Origin: Ilyomonas limi
Lineage (GTDB): Bacteria > Bacteroidota > Bacteroidia > Chitinophagales > Chitinophagaceae
NCBI RefSeq assembly: GCF_005233845.1
Contig: NZ_SZQL01000007.1
Location: forward strand, 62,001 to 126,000
Direction of reading: 5' to 3'
Length of the DNA: 64,000 nucleotides
This document shows, in pieces, positions 35,500 to 44,430 of the stretch. Numbering within the stretch: the first letter of the stretch is position 1; each line of letters opens with the position of its first letter. The translations under genes were made by a program, and so were the position numbers. Under the pieces are notes generated by a model. The model did no database searches. It worked only from the letters and a program-made list of their open reading frames with translations, and was not told the DNA's origin.

Positions 35500-36348
35500 C
35501 TATAAATCAATGTGTTCCGAATGTACCGGCTCGCCAAAAAACGTTTCTGCCTGGCTGTCAAAATCAGCGGTATCGTCGGTAGTGTAAAAGCGGCGGTGCG
35601 CAAACTGAGCTAATTGTTGCTCTATTTCGGGGTGGCGCTCCAAATAATCAGCTAAGCTATTGGCCACAATTTCGCCCTGCGATAAAATAGTTACATCTAC
35701 CGGCACATATTCTTCTATCTTTTTTTTGAGCAACGGATAATGCGTACAAGCCAGCAAAATAGTATCTATATCGCGGTCTTTTTTCAGCAATTCACTTACA
35801 TTTTTTCTTATAAAATAATCAGCGCCGTGGCTTTCGTGCTCTTTATTTTCTACCAGCGGCACCCACATAGGGCAAGCCTCCTGCTCCACCTGCACGTGTG
35901 GAAAAAATTTATTGATTTCGATTACATAAGACTGCGATTGCACCGTGCCTTTGGTAGCCAAGATGCCCACCTTGTTGTTCTTGGTATATGTTCCAATAAT
36001 CTCCGAAGTAGGGCGAATGACGCCCAGTACTCTTTTATTTGGAGCTATTTTGGGCAAATCGTTTTGCTGAATGGTGCGTAATGCCTTGGCTGAAGCGGTA
36101 TTGCAAGCCAGTATTACCAGCGGGCATCCCTGATCAAACAGCCATTGCACGCACTGCAAAGTGTAGTGATACACCGTTTCAAAAGAGCGGTTGCCATACG
36201 GTGCACGGCTGTTATCGCCCAGATAGATGTAATTGTATTGCGGCAACTTTCGCACGATTTCCTTTAGCACGGTAAGGCCGCCATAGCCCGAATCGAACAC
36301 GCCGATAGCGCCGGTATTTATTGGATTAGCAGATGAATAAATCAACAT
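35500..36348 (-). CDS. murI: Glutamate racemase
   Basis: Supplies D-glutamate for peptidoglycan by cofactor-independent racemisation. The first catalytic Cys is in LVILACNTASAKAL and the second in ILLACTHYPLLKKKI. The N-terminal VFDSGYGGLTVLKEI and YLGDNSRAPYG, which contact the substrate, are intact. Length 282 residues is normal. It has its own TAnnTTTG box and stands apart from the rpmH cluster. Confidence 0.96.
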   Translation of the reverse strand: MLIYSSANPINTGAIGVFDSGYGGLTVLKEIVRKLPQYNYIYLGDNSRAPYGNRSFETVYHYTLQCVQWLFDQGCPLVILACNTASAKALRTIQQNDLPKIAPNKRVLGVIRPTSEIIGTYTKNNKVGILATKGTVQSQSYVIEINKFFPHVQVEQEACPMWVPLVENKEHESHGADYFIRKNVSELLKKDRDIDTILLACTHYPLLKKKIEEYVPVDVTILSQGEIVANSLADYLERHPEIEQQLAQFAHRRFYTTDDTADFDSQAETFFGEPVHSEHIDL

Positions 36349-36361
36349 TTTGTATTTGGCT

Positions 36362-36369
36362 CAAAACTA
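36362..36369 (-). promoter_or_regulatory. -7 promoter box for murI
   Basis: Minus strand TAGTTTTG matches TAnnTTTG and ends 13 bases before the murI ATG. A TTG lies about 18 bases upstream, close to the expected -33 spacing. This makes it one of the better promoter candidates in the window. Confidence 0.5.
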
Positions 36370-36397
36370 AGGAATCCGGTAGTTCAACAATAAAAAA

Positions 36398-36417
36398 GCT
36401 GCCCTTGCGAAGGCAGC
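36398..36417 (-). terminator. Terminator of the Met-rich DUF6799-like gene
   Basis: An 8-bp stem with one bulged C (gctgcc..ggcagc core) and a three-base loop. On the minus strand it is followed by TTTTTTATTG. It lies about 20 bases after the gene's stop. Confidence 0.7.
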
Positions 36418-36436
36418 CTGTTAATAAAAAAAGACA

Positions 36437-36829
36437 TCACCTATTGGTACTGTCTTTTGCCATCTTCCTTTTGCCTTTCATTGGCATTTTGCCCATCGTA
36501 CCATCCATGTACACGCACTCGCCGTTTTTCAGCATCCGGGTAGCACCGTCAGTCGTTTTTACGGTGCCATCGGGCATCACAACGGTACCATTGGAGAGTG
36601 TCATTTGCTGGTTGAGCAACGTATGTTGTCCGCCTTTCATTACCATCGCTTTACCATTCATCATCATAATGCAATCGCGCATTTTACCGTGCATTCCTTT
36701 CATACCCTGCTGCATCATGCTGTCGTGCATCATGCGCAAGCCTGTAGTATCCTGCATCGTTGTATCGGTTTGAGCTAAAGCAGTAACGGCAATCAGCAGC
36801 ACTGCTACAAAGCAAAATATCTTTTTCAT
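36437..36829 (-). CDS. Exported Met-rich protein with DUF6799-like domain
   Basis: Protein of 130 residues with a signal peptide (MKKIFCFVAVLLIAVTALAQ). The mature N-terminus is extremely methionine-rich (MMHDSMMQQGMKGMHGKM), then come two copies of a short beta motif: DCIMMMNGKAMVMKGG and ECVYMDGTMGKM, with LSNGTVVMPDGTV between. This layout matches small Bacteroidota proteins labelled DUF6799. Met- and His-rich exported proteins often bind Cu(I) (inference). The Met at 36865 is possible, but 36829 gives the clean signal. Confidence 0.7.
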   Translation of the reverse strand: MKKIFCFVAVLLIAVTALAQTDTTMQDTTGLRMMHDSMMQQGMKGMHGKMRDCIMMMNGKAMVMKGGQHTLLNQQMTLSNGTVVMPDGTVKTTDGATRMLKNGECVYMDGTMGKMPMKGKRKMAKDSTNR

Positions 36830-36946
36830 AGATTGTGTATTTATGTAAAACGCATCAAAACACAAGCCACGAAAAGGGTTATTTTTTGTTGCTTTTGGCA
36901 GTACAGGATGGGCAAAAAATAAAGCAGGTTTTAATGTGGAATCACT

Positions 36947-37408
36947 TCATCGCATAGCTTCAAAAACATATTTGGCAGTACTCCAAAATTCATCCAAAGC
37001 CATAATGCGTGGTTTGAAAAAAGAGATGAGCTGTGGCCAATCGTCTTTCTTAAAAATACTTACATTTTCTATTTCGGTATAAATACGGCTGATGGTTTTT
37101 CCTTGTTCGTTCCTGGCATGCAGCAGCCAGGTCCATTTTCCCGGAAGTGCATTTTGCAGTAAGGACTTTAGCTGTTTGAATTGTTCAAAATACAATGCCT
37201 GAATGTCAGCGTCTTTATGGGTTAATTCTATCCCGATGGATGCTTTTTTGTTATCAGCATTCATGCGGAAATAAATGTCCTTTTCACCGGTCTTATAATT
37301 AATCCAATTAATTTTTTCGCCTTCGCCTGATAGCACAGGCGACATATATTGTCCGAAAGCCGTCCAGAATTCCTGCCGTAATTGTGAAGCTTCCTGTTTG
37401 GAGTACAT
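36947..37408 (-). CDS. DUF4268 domain protein
   Basis: Cytosolic protein of 153 residues without a signal peptide. The pattern EFWTAFGQYMSPVLSGEGEKINWINYKTGEKDIYFRM, followed by SIGIELTHKDADIQALYFEQF, is that of DUF4268. The C-terminus has WPQLISFFKPRIMALDEFW. Function is not established. It is a single gene with no obvious operon partner. Confidence 0.8.
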   Translation of the reverse strand: MYSKQEASQLRQEFWTAFGQYMSPVLSGEGEKINWINYKTGEKDIYFRMNADNKKASIGIELTHKDADIQALYFEQFKQLKSLLQNALPGKWTWLLHARNEQGKTISRIYTEIENVSIFKKDDWPQLISFFKPRIMALDEFWSTAKYVFEAMR

Positions 37409-37758
37409 GAAGGTAAAGATAGGGAGGGAAGCGGCTTGAAAACGTGGTTGCAGGTTTTAGAATTTGCAGGGTTGATTAGCTCTTAACTCCTATGCTGTCT
37501 CTCCCATCGCTAATTCAATGTACAGCATTACCGTTCACTTCTTATCCCGTAAATACAATTTTATATACTGCGTATGCTACTCATAGCAACAATGTTTTAA
37601 GTATTCCAATTTATGCTTCTCTATTTACAAGTTCAGCATCTGCCAACAAAAGCAATAATAAAACACAGCTATATATCTTTACTTTCAGTTGAATTAATTG
37701 TATTAAAGGCTGTATTATTGTTTGCAAAATTATTTGCTGATACAGCAATATATAATTT
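37409..37758. other. Divergent intergenic region, no gene seen
   Basis: This 350-base AT-rich gap lies between divergent genes. Short open frames on both strands lack coding character. It should contain the promoters of the DUF4268 gene and the membrane-protein gene. Confidence 0.4.
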
Positions 37759-39231
37759 ATGAACACACACAAGGCGTTTCCCACTTTTATTCGTTTCACG
37801 CTACTTTTTTTTCTGCTCCTTTTTTTTGGACTAATGTTGTTTTTAGCCTTATATAATCATCCGCACACAGATGATTATATTGCGATGAGCGATGTGCGTG
37901 ATTATGGTTATTGGGGCTACGAAAAGCATATTTATCTCACCTGGGGCGGCAGATTTTTTTCGCAATACCTCACCAAAATAGAAGCCTACCAAAACTTTAT
38001 GCTATCCCATTATTATGTACATACCTATGTACTGCTGGCACTTTATTTTATCAGCATTTTTTTTCTATTCTCTGCAATAAATAAATACATCATCAACTTC
38101 ACTACGCATTACGCATCAATGGCATTGTATGCCTTGTGCTATCTGGCCGTACAAATTTCTTCGCTGCCCGAAGTATCATCGGCTTACTACTGGTTTAGCA
38201 GTGCCAGCAATTACCAGCCCAGCATTATACTCATACATCTCCAATTAGCTTGTCTTATTTTACTTTTCTTTTCCGGCAAAAAAATAACAACCATCACCTG
38301 TGCCATTACCATCCTGCTTTGTATAGTACTCATTAATGGCAACAACGAAACTTCAGCGCTTGTAAATGGGATAATACTCACCGGTATTTTTTTACTTGCG
38401 GGCAATTCCAGGCATCGTTTATTTATTGCCAGTGCAGCATTACTGTATGGAGCCTCGTTGTTATTTACAGTTACAGCGCCGGGCAATGCGGTAAGAAGTG
38501 CCGGCATACCTGCGGCTGGTTTTATAAAAGCAGGAGCTGTGGCAGCCGGCAGAACGGTGTATGCCTTTTGGATTGTTTTAAAAAATCCTCTCTTTTTAGC
38601 AGCAGCAATTGCTGTCTTTTTTGCAGGCAGTTATATTAAGCTTGAAAGGCCAGCCTTTCCTTTTAAAAAATGGATACCAATGTACAACTGGACAATTTTA
38701 TTTATTTGCACCGTTATGGTATGGGTTGTTCTTTTCCCAATTATGTATGTGTCCAACGGCTCTTTTCCCGAACGGGCGGATAATGTGATAGTACAATTTA
38801 TTGTATTATTACTATTATGTCTTTTGTTTTATGTTGGCAGCCATTATACTTTCACCTTTGCCAGACGTAATCTTTATCCCTTTTTTATGTGCCTGCTTAC
38901 TGTAACCCTTTGCTGCAACAGGTTTTATGGCGAGTTGATTAAAAGTAGCATCTCTGGCAAATTGCACGATATTATTCTAACCAACAGAGAGCAAACACTA
39001 CAGCAGGCAAGCCTTCATAAGCAGCAGGAAGTATCAATTTTAAGTTATGATATGTGTGCCGACAGCCTCATTAATTCAAGGTTCAGTACACAAAAAGAGC
39101 AGGTAAAAATGATTATGCAGCAAAAGCCATCTGTACTGTACCTGTACGATGATCTTGCCGACAGCAGCAGCATTGAGGTATTAAAAAGATTTTATGGATT
39201 GCAAAAAATAAATGTGCAGTATTGTAAATAA
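37759..39231 (+). CDS. Multispan membrane protein (DUF6056-like, possible GT-C fold)
   Basis: Integral membrane protein of 490 residues with about ten to eleven hydrophobic segments. An acidic pair in the first external loop (HPHTDDYIAMSD) and the following YWGYEKHIYLTWGGRFFSQ resemble the acceptor-side acids of GT-C glycosyltransferases. The NGNNETSA segment and the TVTAPGNAVRSAG loop are also typical of DUF6056 proteins. The C-terminal 130 residues are soluble. The likely job is transfer or export of a surface sugar, but no activity is proven. It stands alone. Confidence 0.7.
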   Translation: MNTHKAFPTFIRFTLLFFLLLFFGLMLFLALYNHPHTDDYIAMSDVRDYGYWGYEKHIYLTWGGRFFSQYLTKIEAYQNFMLSHYYVHTYVLLALYFISIFFLFSAINKYIINFTTHYASMALYALCYLAVQISSLPEVSSAYYWFSSASNYQPSIILIHLQLACLILLFFSGKKITTITCAITILLCIVLINGNNETSALVNGIILTGIFLLAGNSRHRLFIASAALLYGASLLFTVTAPGNAVRSAGIPAAGFIKAGAVAAGRTVYAFWIVLKNPLFLAAAIAVFFAGSYIKLERPAFPFKKWIPMYNWTILFICTVMVWVVLFPIMYVSNGSFPERADNVIVQFIVLLLLCLLFYVGSHYTFTFARRNLYPFFMCLLTVTLCCNRFYGELIKSSISGKLHDIILTNREQTLQQASLHKQQEVSILSYDMCADSLINSRFSTQKEQVKMIMQQKPSVLYLYDDLADSSSIEVLKRFYGLQKINVQYCK

Positions 39232-39418
39232 CCTTAAAACAACAGAAAACCTACGGTTTAATAATACTAAATAATAAGCAGTTGATAGCATTACCTGAGA
39301 TATTGCATCGGCAATAATTAATTTACAACCTTATTTTTTGCTCTTGTATTCTTAACAACATTCCCATTGGCTATCCCGCAAAGATGAATTATCTTTCGCA
39401 TTTTGACGAGAGTTCATT

Positions 39419-41968
39419 ATGACGCACGACGCAGAGAATACCCTATTTTTGCTGGCAGCCGATTTTATCAATTACAGCAATCGCTCCGTTTTTTTAACGG
39501 GCAAGGCGGGCACCGGCAAAACCACTTTTTTAAAATACATTCGCCAAAACACCAATAAGCAAACGGCAGTAGTAGCGCCCACCGGCGTAGCAGCCATTAA
39601 TGCCGGCGGCGTTACCATTCACTCCTTATTTCAAATTCCATTTACACCATATATTCCTGCACCTCAAGGTTTTGAACGCAACAGCAACGTTATGGACCGG
39701 CACAGTTTGCTGGGACACATCCGCATGAACCGCGAGCGGCGCGAAATGCTGCAAAAGCTGGAGTTATTAATCATAGACGAAATAAGCATGGTACGGTGCG
39801 ATGTGCTGGATGCGGTAGATGCCGTATTGCGCAGCGCCCGCAGCCGGCACAACGAGCCTTTTGGCGGCGTGCAGATGTTGTATATTGGCGATATGTTTCA
39901 GTTGCCACCGGTAGCCGGCGATAGCGAGTGGAACATTTTATCGGCATACTACCGCAGCCCTTATTTTTTTGATAGCCGTGTGGTAAGTGAGCAACCGCCG
40001 GTGTATATAGAACTGGATAAAATTTACCGCCAAAACGAACAGCAGTTTATTGATGTATTGAACAAAGTACGCAACAATGCTATGGATAAGGCAGGCTTCG
40101 ATTTGCTGGAAAGCCGCTTTGACCCATGGTTTGAACAAGACCAGCACGATAAACACATTGTGCTCACTACGCACAACTACAAAGCCGATGCTATCAATGC
40201 CGAAGAAATGAGCAGGCTGAAAGGTGGTTCCAAAACCTACCAGGCTACCATTGACGGCGATTTTAATGATAAAAGTTATCCTGCCGATGCATTGTTGCAA
40301 TTAAAAGAAGGTGCACAGGTAATGTTTATTAAAAACGACCCGGACAAAAGGTATTTTAATGGAAAAATTGGTCTTGTAACAAGGCTGGAAGATAACGCTG
40401 TGTATGTGCAATGCAAAGGGGAGCAAACTGAAATAGAAGTAAAACCAGAACGGTGGGACAATATTCGTTATACGCTTAACAATGAAGAAGTACACCAGGA
40501 TGTGATTGGTTATTTTAAGCAGTTGCCTTTGCGGCTGGCCTGGGCGATAACCATACACAAAAGCCAGGGCCTTACTTTTGAGAAAGCCGTGATAGATGCA
40601 GGCGCTGCTTTTGCAGCCGGGCAAGTGTATGTAGCATTGAGCCGTTGTACAACATTGCAAGGTATTGTTTTAAAAAGTAAGCTAACGAATAGCGGCTTAC
40701 GCAATGACGAACGCATTGTACAATTTGCACAGCAAAAAAGATCTATAGAGCATTTGGTTGAAGACCTGAAAGAAAGTAAAAATACATACCAGAAAGATGC
40801 GTTATTACAGCTCTTTAATTTTTCAGCTTTGCAGCAGCATGCAGAAAAAATAATGAAGCTGATTGATGACCATAAAACCTCTTTCAATGAAGAAACAAAG
40901 CCTTGGTTTGAAGACATACTTATTACTATAAAAGAACAAGCTGAAGTTGCCGCAAAATTTGATACTTTATTACAGATAAAATATAATCCTGCAAGCACTG
41001 ATGCGCAGCAGGAAGCATTGGATCAAAGGATAGTAAAAGCGATGCGGCATTTTGATGATAAGCTGCAGTCTTTACTGCAACAGTTGCGTCAATCACCTGC
41101 TACTACCGATAGTAGACTCACAGCACTTACCTATAATACTGAGATGAAATCGTTATACATCAACTTATCACTAAAGCTGCACCTGTTTAATTATTGCGAA
41201 TCGGGCTTTAACATTGAAGCCTATAATGCCGGTAAAAAAAGCTTTGTGCCGGTAGCTTTGCCGGTAAATGCGTATGCCGGTACACAAACAAAAAGAGTGG
41301 ACAGTCCGCACCCGGAATTGTATAAACAATTGAGGCGTTTACGGGATAAGATTTGTTCCGAATTAGATGCACCTATTTACTTTATTGCCGGCTCAGCCAC
41401 GTTGGATGAAATGGCGCGTTACCTGCCGCAAACTGTACATGAGCTAACACAAATTACCGGCTTTGGCAAAGTAAAGACACAACAGTTTGGCGATCGTTTT
41501 TTAGAGATCATCAATGCCTATTGCGAAGCCAATAGTTTAACTTCCAACATTACCGAAAAGAAGCCCAAACGCGAACGCAAAGAGAAAAAAGTAAAAGAAG
41601 AAACATCTACTGCTGCTGCAATCGAAGCAACACCGCCCCCCATTAACACTAAACAGGAAAGCTATAATTTATACAAACAAAATAAGACCATAGAAGAGAT
41701 TGCGAAACTCCGCAATATGACCACACAAACAATAGAAGGACATTTAGCCCATTTTATTCAGCAAGGGCTTATATCTGTAGATGAATTGGTATCGCGTGAG
41801 AAATTGGTATTAATAGAACCTGTATTGAGTTCGTATGATGGTAAATCTTTAAAGCCGCTGAAAGAGCAGTTAGGCAATGCCGTGAGCTATGGCGATATAC
41901 GTTTAGCTGTTGCCTGGAAAGCGTTTCAGGAGAGTAAGAGCGAAGATGAGCGTGATAATGAACAGTAA
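39419..41968 (+). CDS. Pif1-like helicase with C-terminal HRDC and HTH domains
   Basis: DNA helicase of 849 residues. The SF1 core has Walker A TGKAGTGKT (about 28-36), APTGVAAINAGGVTIHSLF (motif Ia), LLIIDEISMV (Walker B, 116-125), YIGDMFQLPPV (motif III), and the late motifs AWAITIHKSQGLTFEKAVID and YVALSRCTTLQGI. After a charged middle region come an HRDC-like domain (about 633-705, with FGKVKTQQFGDRFLEII), a Lys/Glu-rich linker (about 712-725) and a HTH_40-like domain (about 735-845). The fusion suggests use on structured or branched DNA. It is a single-gene unit. Confidence 0.9.
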   Translation: MTHDAENTLFLLAADFINYSNRSVFLTGKAGTGKTTFLKYIRQNTNKQTAVVAPTGVAAINAGGVTIHSLFQIPFTPYIPAPQGFERNSNVMDRHSLLGHIRMNRERREMLQKLELLIIDEISMVRCDVLDAVDAVLRSARSRHNEPFGGVQMLYIGDMFQLPPVAGDSEWNILSAYYRSPYFFDSRVVSEQPPVYIELDKIYRQNEQQFIDVLNKVRNNAMDKAGFDLLESRFDPWFEQDQHDKHIVLTTHNYKADAINAEEMSRLKGGSKTYQATIDGDFNDKSYPADALLQLKEGAQVMFIKNDPDKRYFNGKIGLVTRLEDNAVYVQCKGEQTEIEVKPERWDNIRYTLNNEEVHQDVIGYFKQLPLRLAWAITIHKSQGLTFEKAVIDAGAAFAAGQVYVALSRCTTLQGIVLKSKLTNSGLRNDERIVQFAQQKRSIEHLVEDLKESKNTYQKDALLQLFNFSALQQHAEKIMKLIDDHKTSFNEETKPWFEDILITIKEQAEVAAKFDTLLQIKYNPASTDAQQEALDQRIVKAMRHFDDKLQSLLQQLRQSPATTDSRLTALTYNTEMKSLYINLSLKLHLFNYCESGFNIEAYNAGKKSFVPVALPVNAYAGTQTKRVDSPHPELYKQLRRLRDKICSELDAPIYFIAGSATLDEMARYLPQTVHELTQITGFGKVKTQQFGDRFLEIINAYCEANSLTSNITEKKPKRERKEKKVKEETSTAAAIEATPPPINTKQESYNLYKQNKTIEEIAKLRNMTTQTIEGHLAHFIQQGLISVDELVSREKLVLIEPVLSSYDGKSLKPLKEQLGNAVSYGDIRLAVAWKAFQESKSEDERDNEQ

Positions 41969-41986
41969 AGTTTTGAAGTATATCTT

Positions 41987-42131
41987 CATTGCGAGCGAAC
42001 TGAAGCGATCTGTGCGTAGCTGCAAATCATTATGGATGGCTTATTTTGGTCTTTACACTTAAACTATACGTTATCCTTTTAAAGGCGCATTTTGATTGTA
42101 CTACTATCCACAGATCGCATCGCTCGCAATG
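41987..42131. repeat. MITE-like imperfect inverted repeat, copy 2
   Basis: Arms cattgcgagcg (41987-41997) with cgctcgcaatg (42121-42131), and gcgatctgtg (42005-42014) with cacagatcgc (42109-42118), enclose about 94 bases. The internal aaaggcgcatttt and actactatcc match the copy at 5348-5443. It lies between the convergent helicase and BioF-like genes and may act as a terminator-like hairpin. Confidence 0.65.
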
Positions 42132-42155
42132 GCGGCTTCACTTACAACTTTTTTA

Positions 42156-43304
42156 CTATAAAAGGTTTATCAATCTTTGTACTTCTTCATTCGTATTAAA
42201 TGCGTGCAATACTATCCGCAATCGTTCTTTTCCCTTTGGCACTGTTGGATATAGAATTGGACGTACATCCAAACCTGATTGTTGCAGTTTATCAGCCAAG
42301 TTTTTTACAGCTTCGTTACCCGATACAATCACCACTTGTATAGGTGTATGAGAAACTAATTTTTCGTAACTGATTGTTGCTTGCTGAAACTGTTCTATCA
42401 GCATTTGCAATTGTTTTCTTTCATTCGTTAATGAAGGAAAAATATGATAACTGTTCTGGATAAACTGCACTGTATGTGCCGGTAATGCGGTAGAATAAAT
42501 AAAGCTTCGTGCAAAGTTGACAAGATAATTTTTCAAATCTAAAGAACCCAGCACAGCCGCCCCGTGGCAACCACATGCTTTACCAAACGTATGCACCCGC
42601 GCAAACACTTTATTTTGTAATCCTGATTGCTGCACCAGCCCTTCGCCCCTTTTGCTAATTACACCAGTTGCATGCGCTTCATCAACTATTACATAAGCCC
42701 CATATTTTTCGCATAACACTACTATTTCGTTCAATAGACATACATCACCATCCATGCTAAAAACCGATTCGGTTACTACAAAAATATTTCCGGTAGCATG
42801 CTGCATTTTCTTTTCCAAATCATTCAAATCATTATGCAAAAAAGCATACGCCTTTGCAAAAGAAAGCCGGATGCCATCGCGTATGGAGGCGTGTGATAAA
42901 CTGTCGTAAATAACCGTATCGCCTTTTTGCAGAACCGATGATAACAAACCTATATTGGCATCATAACCCGAATTAAAAATGAGCGCCGCTGCTGCATGGT
43001 GAAAGCTGGCTATTGTATGTTCTGTTGTTTCAATCAATTCGTAATTGCCGGCAAGCAAACGCGAACCGGTGGAACCAGATGAGCGTTGATGGTTGACAGA
43101 TGACAGATCGTTTGACTTCAGATGTTCACTATTCACTATTGACAGTTCACTATTATCAATTGACAACAAGTTATTTTTTACTATTCCCAAATAATCATTA
43201 GAGCAAAAATCAACCATTCCGGGCTGTGGCAAACGCAACTGGCGATATGCATTCAGGGCTTTGCGTTCAGCTAGTTTATTTATTAAAGAAATCGGTGAGT
43301 TCAT
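42156..43304 (-). CDS. bioF: 8-amino-7-oxononanoate synthase / KBL-like PLP enzyme
   Basis: Alpha-oxoamine synthase family. BioF joins pimeloyl-CoA (or pimeloyl-ACP) and alanine in biotin synthesis. VDFCSNDYLG, GSTGSRLLAGNY, YVIVDEAHATG (Asp208, His211) and the PLP-Lys motif HTFGKACGCHGA (Lys242) are intact. The first part carries about 30 extra residues (about 45-74) that derive from an AT-rich repeat and have no counterpart in normal members. BioF is favoured by length and motif, but serine or glycine C-acyltransferase cannot be excluded; no other bio gene adjoins it. A TAnnTTTG box lies eight bases before the ATG. Confidence 0.72.
   Translation of the reverse strand: MNSPISLINKLAERKALNAYRQLRLPQPGMVDFCSNDYLGIVKNNLLSIDNSELSIVNSEHLKSNDLSSVNHQRSSGSTGSRLLAGNYELIETTEHTIASFHHAAAALIFNSGYDANIGLLSSVLQKGDTVIYDSLSHASIRDGIRLSFAKAYAFLHNDLNDLEKKMQHATGNIFVVTESVFSMDGDVCLLNEIVVLCEKYGAYVIVDEAHATGVISKRGEGLVQQSGLQNKVFARVHTFGKACGCHGAAVLGSLDLKNYLVNFARSFIYSTALPAHTVQFIQNSYHIFPSLTNERKQLQMLIEQFQQATISYEKLVSHTPIQVVIVSGNEAVKNLADKLQQSGLDVRPILYPTVPKGKERLRIVLHAFNTNEEVQRLINLL
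43083..43172. repeat. AT-rich interspersed repeat inserted in frame in bioF-like gene
   Basis: 43131-43154 matches the reverse complement of 14269-14292 at 22 of 24 bases. Exactly 30 codons of the BioF-like gene fall in this segment, and the translation (NNLLSIDNSELSIVNSEHLK and on) is low-complexity. It sits between SNDYLG and GSTGSRLL, which are normally closer together. Confidence 0.7.
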
Positions 43305-43311
43305 AAACGCT

Positions 43312-43319
43312 CAAAACTA
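43312..43319 (-). promoter_or_regulatory. -7 promoter box for the BioF-like gene
   Basis: Minus strand TAGTTTTG matches TAnnTTTG and ends eight bases before the start codon. A TTTG lies 21 bases upstream of the box, near the expected -33 position. The implied leader is only a few bases. Confidence 0.5.
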
Positions 43320-43354
43320 CTGTTTCTCTTTACCTTTCGGCAAAATTTATCATC

Positions 43355-44365
43355 ATGCTTCAACGCCGCCGCTTTATACAAACTGCCTCATTGGGCTTAA
43401 GCACTTTATTTACACAAAATCTTTTTGCGAAAAACAATGCAGTAAAAAAACCAATTGTGATTTCTACCTGGAAGGAAGGCATCAATGCCAATAAAGCCGC
43501 CTGGAATGTACTTCGCAATAACGGTCGTGCCTTAGATGCAGTGGAACAAGGTGTAATGGTCACCGAAAATTCTATTAATTGTTGTGTAGGACTGGGCGCC
43601 AATCCCGACAGAGATGGCTACGTAACGCTGGACGCCTGCATTATGGATGAGACAGGTAATGCTGGCAGCGTGGCAGCAATAGAACGCATTAAACACCCTA
43701 TTTCGGTGGCCAGAAAAGTAATGGAAAACACACCCCATGTAATGCTCGTGGGCGAAGGCGCACAACAGTTTGCGGTAGCACAAGGCTTTCCGATGGAACC
43801 GCAAATATTATCGGACAGCGCGAGAAAAGCGTATGAAGAATGGCTGAAGAAATCGGAGTATAAACCAAAGGTAAACATTGAAAACAGCGGTGCATTCGCC
43901 CCCAATAAACTAAGCAACGGCAATTGGAACCATGACACTATTGGCATGGTAGCAATGGATGCGGCAGGCAATCTGAGCGGCAGTTGCACTACCAGCGGTA
44001 TGGCTTTCAAAATGCACGGCCGCGTGGGTGATTCGCCTATTATTGGTGCCGGCTTGTATGTGGATAATGAAATAGGTGCCGCCACTTCCACCGGTCTTGG
44101 AGAAGAAGTAATAAAGATCTGCGGTACACACCTGGTTGTGGAATTGATGCGCCAAGGATTATCACCCGAAGCAGCCTGTAAAGCAGCTTGTGAGCGTATT
44201 GTAAAACGCAATAAGGGTAATGTAAAAGATATGCAGGTAGGTTTTATAGCTATCAATAAACAAGGTGAATACGGTGGTTACTGCATTCAAAGCGGGTTCA
44301 ACTTTGCCGTGTGTTATGGCGATGATCACAATGAGTTAATTGATGCAAAACATCTGATGCCCTAA
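43355..44365 (+). CDS. N4-(beta-N-acetylglucosaminyl)-L-asparaginase (glycosylasparaginase), Tat-exported
   Basis: Ntn-hydrolase that releases N-linked sugar from glycosylated asparagine, as in flavobacterial glycosylasparaginase. A twin-arginine leader (QRRRFIQTASLG) precedes ISTWKEGINANKAAWN with the conserved Trp39. The autocleavage site is GNWNHDTIGMVAMD: Thr195 becomes the new N-terminal nucleophile after cleavage at Asp194. Downstream, RVGDSPIIGAGLYVDN and TGLGEEVIK form the substrate pocket. At 336 residues it is full length. It is divergent from the BioF-like gene. Confidence 0.9.
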   Translation: MLQRRRFIQTASLGLSTLFTQNLFAKNNAVKKPIVISTWKEGINANKAAWNVLRNNGRALDAVEQGVMVTENSINCCVGLGANPDRDGYVTLDACIMDETGNAGSVAAIERIKHPISVARKVMENTPHVMLVGEGAQQFAVAQGFPMEPQILSDSARKAYEEWLKKSEYKPKVNIENSGAFAPNKLSNGNWNHDTIGMVAMDAAGNLSGSCTTSGMAFKMHGRVGDSPIIGAGLYVDNEIGAATSTGLGEEVIKICGTHLVVELMRQGLSPEAACKAACERIVKRNKGNVKDMQVGFIAINKQGEYGGYCIQSGFNFAVCYGDDHNELIDAKHLMP

Positions 44366-44430
44366 ATCCCTGAAGGGACTTTGAAAAGTCCTGAGAAATT
44401 TATTGTATTACTTTTATTTTGAATAATAAC

